From Actinomycetes bacterium (GTDB lineage Bacteria > Actinomycetota > Actinomycetes > Mycobacteriales > Mycobacteriaceae), in NCBI GenBank assembly GCA_023416315.1, contig JAEZIA010000238.1, forward strand, positions 1 through 18,671: DNA of 18,671 nt. Direction: 5' to 3'. Below the pieces are notes generated by a model that was not told the origin of the DNA, searched no databases, and worked only from the letters and a program-made list of their open reading frames with translations. This document shows, in pieces, positions 14,381 through 18,671 of the stretch. Both the position numbers and the translations under genes were made by a program. Numbering within the stretch: position 1 is the stretch's first letter; the number at the start of each line of letters is the position of its first letter.

Positions 14381-14556
14381 ACGCCGAAGCCTAAAACCGG
14401 GGTTCGCCCTCAGCCAGTCACCCGCGACGCGTTCCATCCCCAGTCCGGCCTTCATCCACAGGCCGGTGCCGGTTCACCCGAGCAGGGGCCGCGGCCGTCG
14501 GGGTCCGGCGGCTCACTGGAACCGCACAACCCACGTGAATGGAAAGGACCCATGCC

Positions 14557-15009
14557 ATGTTCGAAACTCATCTGACGGTCGTCGGCCGCATCGTCACCGA
14601 ACTGCGCCGCCGTGTCGTCGGCGATCAGGAAGTCATCAGCTTCCGGGTGGCCAGCAACTCTCGGCGCCGCACCGGCGACGGCACCTGGGAGCCCGGCAAC
14701 TCGCTGTTCATCACCGTCAACTGTTGGGGCAAGCTCGTCACCGGCGTCGGCGCCGGCCTCTACAAGGGCGCCCCGGTCATCGTCGTCGGCGACGTCTTCA
14801 CCAGCGAATACGACGACAAAGAAGGCGTGCGGCGGTCCTCGCTGGAGATGCGGGCCACCGCGGTAGGCCCCGACCTGTCGCGGGCGATCATCCGCTTCGA
14901 GCAACCCCAGGCCAAGCCCGCCGAACCCGCTGCAGACGAGCCGCGGGCCGACGACTCGGTCGACACCCACGGCGCCGAGGAGACGACGGACCTGGTGCTC
15001 TCGGCGTGA
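14557..15009 (+). CDS. ssbB: Second single-strand DNA-binding protein (SsbB-like)
   Basis: A 150-aa protein with an SSB-type OB-fold in residues 1-110: ETHLTVVGRIV at the start, then VISFRVASNSRRR, LFITVNCWGKL, GAPVIVVGDVFTSEYDDKEG and LEMRATAVGPDLS. These are the strands and DNA-contact aromatics of the fold. The last 40 residues are acidic and disordered, but the end (LVLSA) lacks the DDDIPF-like tip that recruits partner proteins in housekeeping SSBs, so this is a paralogue rather than the replicative SSB. It matches Rv2478c and the stress-related SSBb described in M. smegmatis by position next to the ABC-F gene. Start ATG 14557 has GGAAAGGA 8 bases upstream; an in-frame ATG at 14539 overlaps that site. 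It shares 176 bases of upstream sequence with the divergent island, in which I see no clear promoter. Confidence 0.88.
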   Translation: MFETHLTVVGRIVTELRRRVVGDQEVISFRVASNSRRRTGDGTWEPGNSLFITVNCWGKLVTGVGAGLYKGAPVIVVGDVFTSEYDDKEGVRRSSLEMRATAVGPDLSRAIIRFEQPQAKPAEPAADEPRADDSVDTHGAEETTDLVLSA

Positions 15010-15016
15010 GCAGGCG

Positions 15017-15048
15017 GCGGCCGCGCTGTTCCTGGCCAGCGCGGCCGC
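15017..15048 (+). terminator. Strong GC hairpin after ssbB
   Basis: GCGGCCGCGCTG (15017-15028) and CAGCGCGGCCGC (15037-15048) form a perfect 12-bp stem with an 8-base loop, starting 7 bases after the ssbB stop. There is no T-run, as in many mycobacterial hairpin terminators. It probably ends or attenuates the ssbB transcript ahead of ettA. Confidence 0.6.
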
Positions 15049-15122
15049 ATGGCCTGGTCCCGACGCGCCTAGGATGGTCGGCGAGCGATTCAGGAACAAA
15101 GACGGAAGGCAACACCGCGGCA

Positions 15123-16796
<1,674 letters not shown>

Positions 16797-16849
16797 TGTG
16801 GGCGGCTGCGGACCAGCGTCGGTTCGCATGCTGATCAGGAGCCGCAGGT

Positions 16850-18671
16850 ATGACGGTTGACCCCAAAACTACCGAGTCGCTCGGCGAGGCCTACCTCGCC
16901 ACCTATCGCGGTCCGCACGGCGGGGCTCCCGACATCGACGCCACCGACACCGGCCCGTTGGTCACCGCGGCCGCCGACCGGGTCGTGCCGCCGGAGCTGA
17001 TCGCCGCACACGAGCGGCTGGCCCGCGTTCGGTCGGTCGGGGAGACCGTCATCGCGATCTATCCCAGCGACGACCCCGGCGGCTTCGGGCCCGCACTGCA
17101 GATCGTCACCGACCAGGCCACCATGCTGCTGGATTCGGTCACGGTTCTGCTGCACCGGCTCGGCGTCGGTTATATCGCCCTGCTGAACCCGGTGTTCCGG
17201 GTGCGGCGCAGCGCGACCGGTGAACTGCTCGAGGTCCGGCCGCTGTCCGACGACCCGGCCGACCCGGACTTCGAGGGCATCGAGGAATCCTGGATCCACG
17301 TGCAGCTCTCGCCGTCGGTCAACCGCAAGGCGCTGGCCGAAGCCGAGCAGATGCTGCCGATGGTGGTGGCCGACGCCCGCCAGGTGGCATTGGATTCGGT
17401 GGCGCTGTCCGCCGCGCTGCACGACCTGGCCCGCGAGCTCGACGGCGACCCGGGCACCCGGTTCGCCGGCCGCGACCGCAGCGACGTCGCCGACCTGTTG
17501 CGCTGGTTGTCCGACGGTCATTTCGTGCTGCTGGGCTGCCAGAGCTGCACGGTGGCCGACGGGACCGCGACTGTCATCGAGTCCAGCCGGCTGGGGGTGG
17601 CGCGATTGCGCACCGAGGTGCTGCCCGAACTCACCCGGCCCGGTGACCTGTTGGTGCTGGCGCAGGCCACCATGCCCAGCTTCCTGCGCTACGGCGCGTA
17701 TCCGTACATCGTGGTGGTCCGGGAGCACACCACCCGAGGAGATCTCGAGCACCGCTTCGTGGGCCTGTTCACGGTGGCGGCGACGAACGCCAACGTGCTT
17801 GACATCCCGCTGATCTCGCGGCGCGTCCGCGACGTCTTGACGATGTCGCAGAACGACCCCAGCCACCCCGGTCAGCTGATGCTCGACATCATCCAGACCA
17901 TCCCGCGCTCGGAGCTGTTCGCGCTGACCGCCGAGCAGTTGCTGGCCATGGCGACCGCCGTCGTCGACCTCGGCTCGCGGCGCCGTGCGCTGCTGTTCCT
18001 GCGCGCCGCCCAACTCGGCCACTTCGTATCCGCCCTGGTGTACCTGCCCCGCGATCGCTACACCACCGCGGTGCGCCTGGCCATGCAGGACATCCTGGTC
18101 CGCGAATTCGGCGGACTCAGCATCGACTACACCGCCCGGGTCAGCGAATCACCATGGGCAGTCGTGCATTTCACCGTCCGGCTGCCTGACGGCTCCACCC
18201 GCGAGTCGATCGACGACAGCGAACGCAACCGCACTCGCGTCCAAGAGCTGCTGACCGATGCGCTGCGGACCTGGGGTGACCGGCTGATCGGTTCGGCGCG
18301 GGCAGGAAAGATCGACCTGGCGATCGCCGAACATTACGCCGAGGCGCTGCCCGAGTCGTTCAAGCAGGCGGTCACCTCGACGGAAGCGATCACCGATATC
18401 GGCTTCATCGAAGCGCTGCAAGAGGATTCGGTCAAACTGCAGTTCGAGGAGGGCGACGAGGGCAACGAGGCCTTCCTCACCTGGTACCTCGGCGGTTCGA
18501 CCGCCTCGCTGAGCCACCTGCTGCCGATGCTGCAGTGCATGGGCGTGTTGGTGCTCGAGGAGCGCCCGTTCACCGTGGTGCGCCCGGACGGTCTGAAGGT
18601 GTGGATCTATCAGTTCAAGATCCGGCCCGACGCCTCGATGCCCGACGCCACCACGCAGGAGGAGTGGGACG
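16850..18671 (+). CDS. gdh: NAD-dependent glutamate dehydrogenase, large L_180 type, N-terminal part
   Basis: The first 607 codons of a gene that runs off the right edge; the frame contains no stop. It begins MTVDPKTTESLGEAYLATYRG and contains the N-terminal regulatory part of the roughly 1,600-aa NAD-glutamate dehydrogenases: GGFGPALQIVTDQATMLLDS, SWIHVQLSP, LRWLSDGHFVLLG, IPLISRRVRDVL, a segment starting RDRYTT, and SLSHLLPMLQCMGVLVLEERP. The catalytic Rossmann domain would lie beyond this window. The enzyme oxidises glutamate to 2-oxoglutarate and ammonia with NAD+, and in mycobacteria homologues are controlled by the GarA phosphoswitch. Assignment also rests on position directly after ettA, as for Rv2476c. 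ATG 16850 has AGGAG 8 bases upstream. Only 53 bases separate it from ettA. Confidence 0.93.
   Translation, partial: MTVDPKTTESLGEAYLATYRGPHGGAPDIDATDTGPLVTAAADRVVPPELIAAHERLARVRSVGETVIAIYPSDDPGGFGPALQIVTDQATMLLDSVTVLLHRLGVGYIALLNPVFRVRRSATGELLEVRPLSDDPADPDFEGIEESWIHVQLSPSVNRKALAEAEQMLPMVVADARQVALDSVALSAALHDLARELDGDPGTRFAGRDRSDVADLLRWLSDGHFVLLGCQSCTVADGTATVIESSRLGVARLRTEVLPELTRPGDLLVLAQATMPSFLRYGAYPYIVVVREHTTRGDLEHRFVGLFTVAATNANVLDIPLISRRVRDVLTMSQNDPSHPGQLMLDIIQTIPRSELFALTAEQLLAMATAVVDLGSRRRALLFLRAAQLGHFVSALVYLPRDRYTTAVRLAMQDILVREFGGLSIDYTARVSESPWAVVHFTVRLPDGSTRESIDDSERNRTRVQELLTDALRTWGDRLIGSARAGKIDLAIAEHYAEALPESFKQAVTSTEAITDIGFIEALQEDSVKLQFEEGDEGNEAFLTWYLGGSTASLSHLLPMLQCMGVLVLEERPFTVVRPDGLKVWIYQFKIRPDASMPDATTQEEWD

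Noticed and set aside
14381..14455. 25-residue N-terminal extension of the EspC-like protein
   Set aside because: Arg-rich and unlike the family N-terminus; GTG 14380 gives the usual length of about 100 aa. Not excluded by the sequence.
14289..15122. An open frame continuing upstream of EttA for 278 codons
   Set aside because: It overlaps ssbB in another frame, is Arg/His-rich with no family features, and the known EttA N-terminus fits ATG 15123.

Overview
The window is high-GC actinobacterial DNA and almost certainly comes from a mycobacterium (Mycolicibacterium/Mycobacterium group). The backbone matches, from memory, the M. tuberculosis block Rv2485c to Rv2476c: LipQ-like esterase, WS/DGAT acyltransferase, PlsC (HAD phosphatase fused to acyltransferase), PlsB2, a second single-strand DNA-binding protein, EttA-type ABC-F ATPase, and the large NAD-glutamate dehydrogenase, which is cut by the right edge. 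No database search was possible, so orthologue names rest on motifs, length and gene order.

Layout. 81-1289 (+) LipQ-like esterase. 1292-3303 (-) an SDR-like protein and, upstream of it, a cytochrome P450 with a TTG start. 3449-4051 (+) a TetR regulator divergent from the P450, with a 39-bp imperfect palindrome between them. 4060-4942 three small membrane proteins: two on the minus strand with a GTGA overlap, and on the plus strand a divergent paralogue of the first. 5053-10480 (+) a tightly coupled lipid operon: WS/DGAT, then PlsC (TGATG overlap), then PlsB (ATGA overlap). 10496-12493 (+) a CopD-CtaG fusion membrane protein. 12554-14380 (-) a lower-GC three-gene cassette resembling a type VII secretion substrate/toxin locus. 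14557-15009 (+) SSB; 15123-16796 (+) EttA; 16850 to the right edge (+) Gdh.

How it works together. PlsB makes lysophosphatidate from glycerol-3-phosphate, the acyltransferase half of PlsC makes phosphatidate, and the WS/DGAT could esterify diacylglycerol to triacylglycerol, so the operon covers much of glycerolipid assembly. The TetR/P450/SDR block looks like a regulated oxidation module set into the conserved backbone.

The most interesting part is the 12.5-14.4 kb island. An EspC-like (DUF2580-type) small protein is followed, with stop and start codons touching, by a protein with a WXG-containing helical N-terminus and an unrecognised C-terminal domain, and then by an overlapping 169-aa protein that sits where an immunity protein would. 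The middle gene carries a frameshift that can be placed near 13887, inside the conserved helical domain. No RNA gene, CRISPR array or insertion sequence was seen, and no gene-free stretch exceeds 300 bases.
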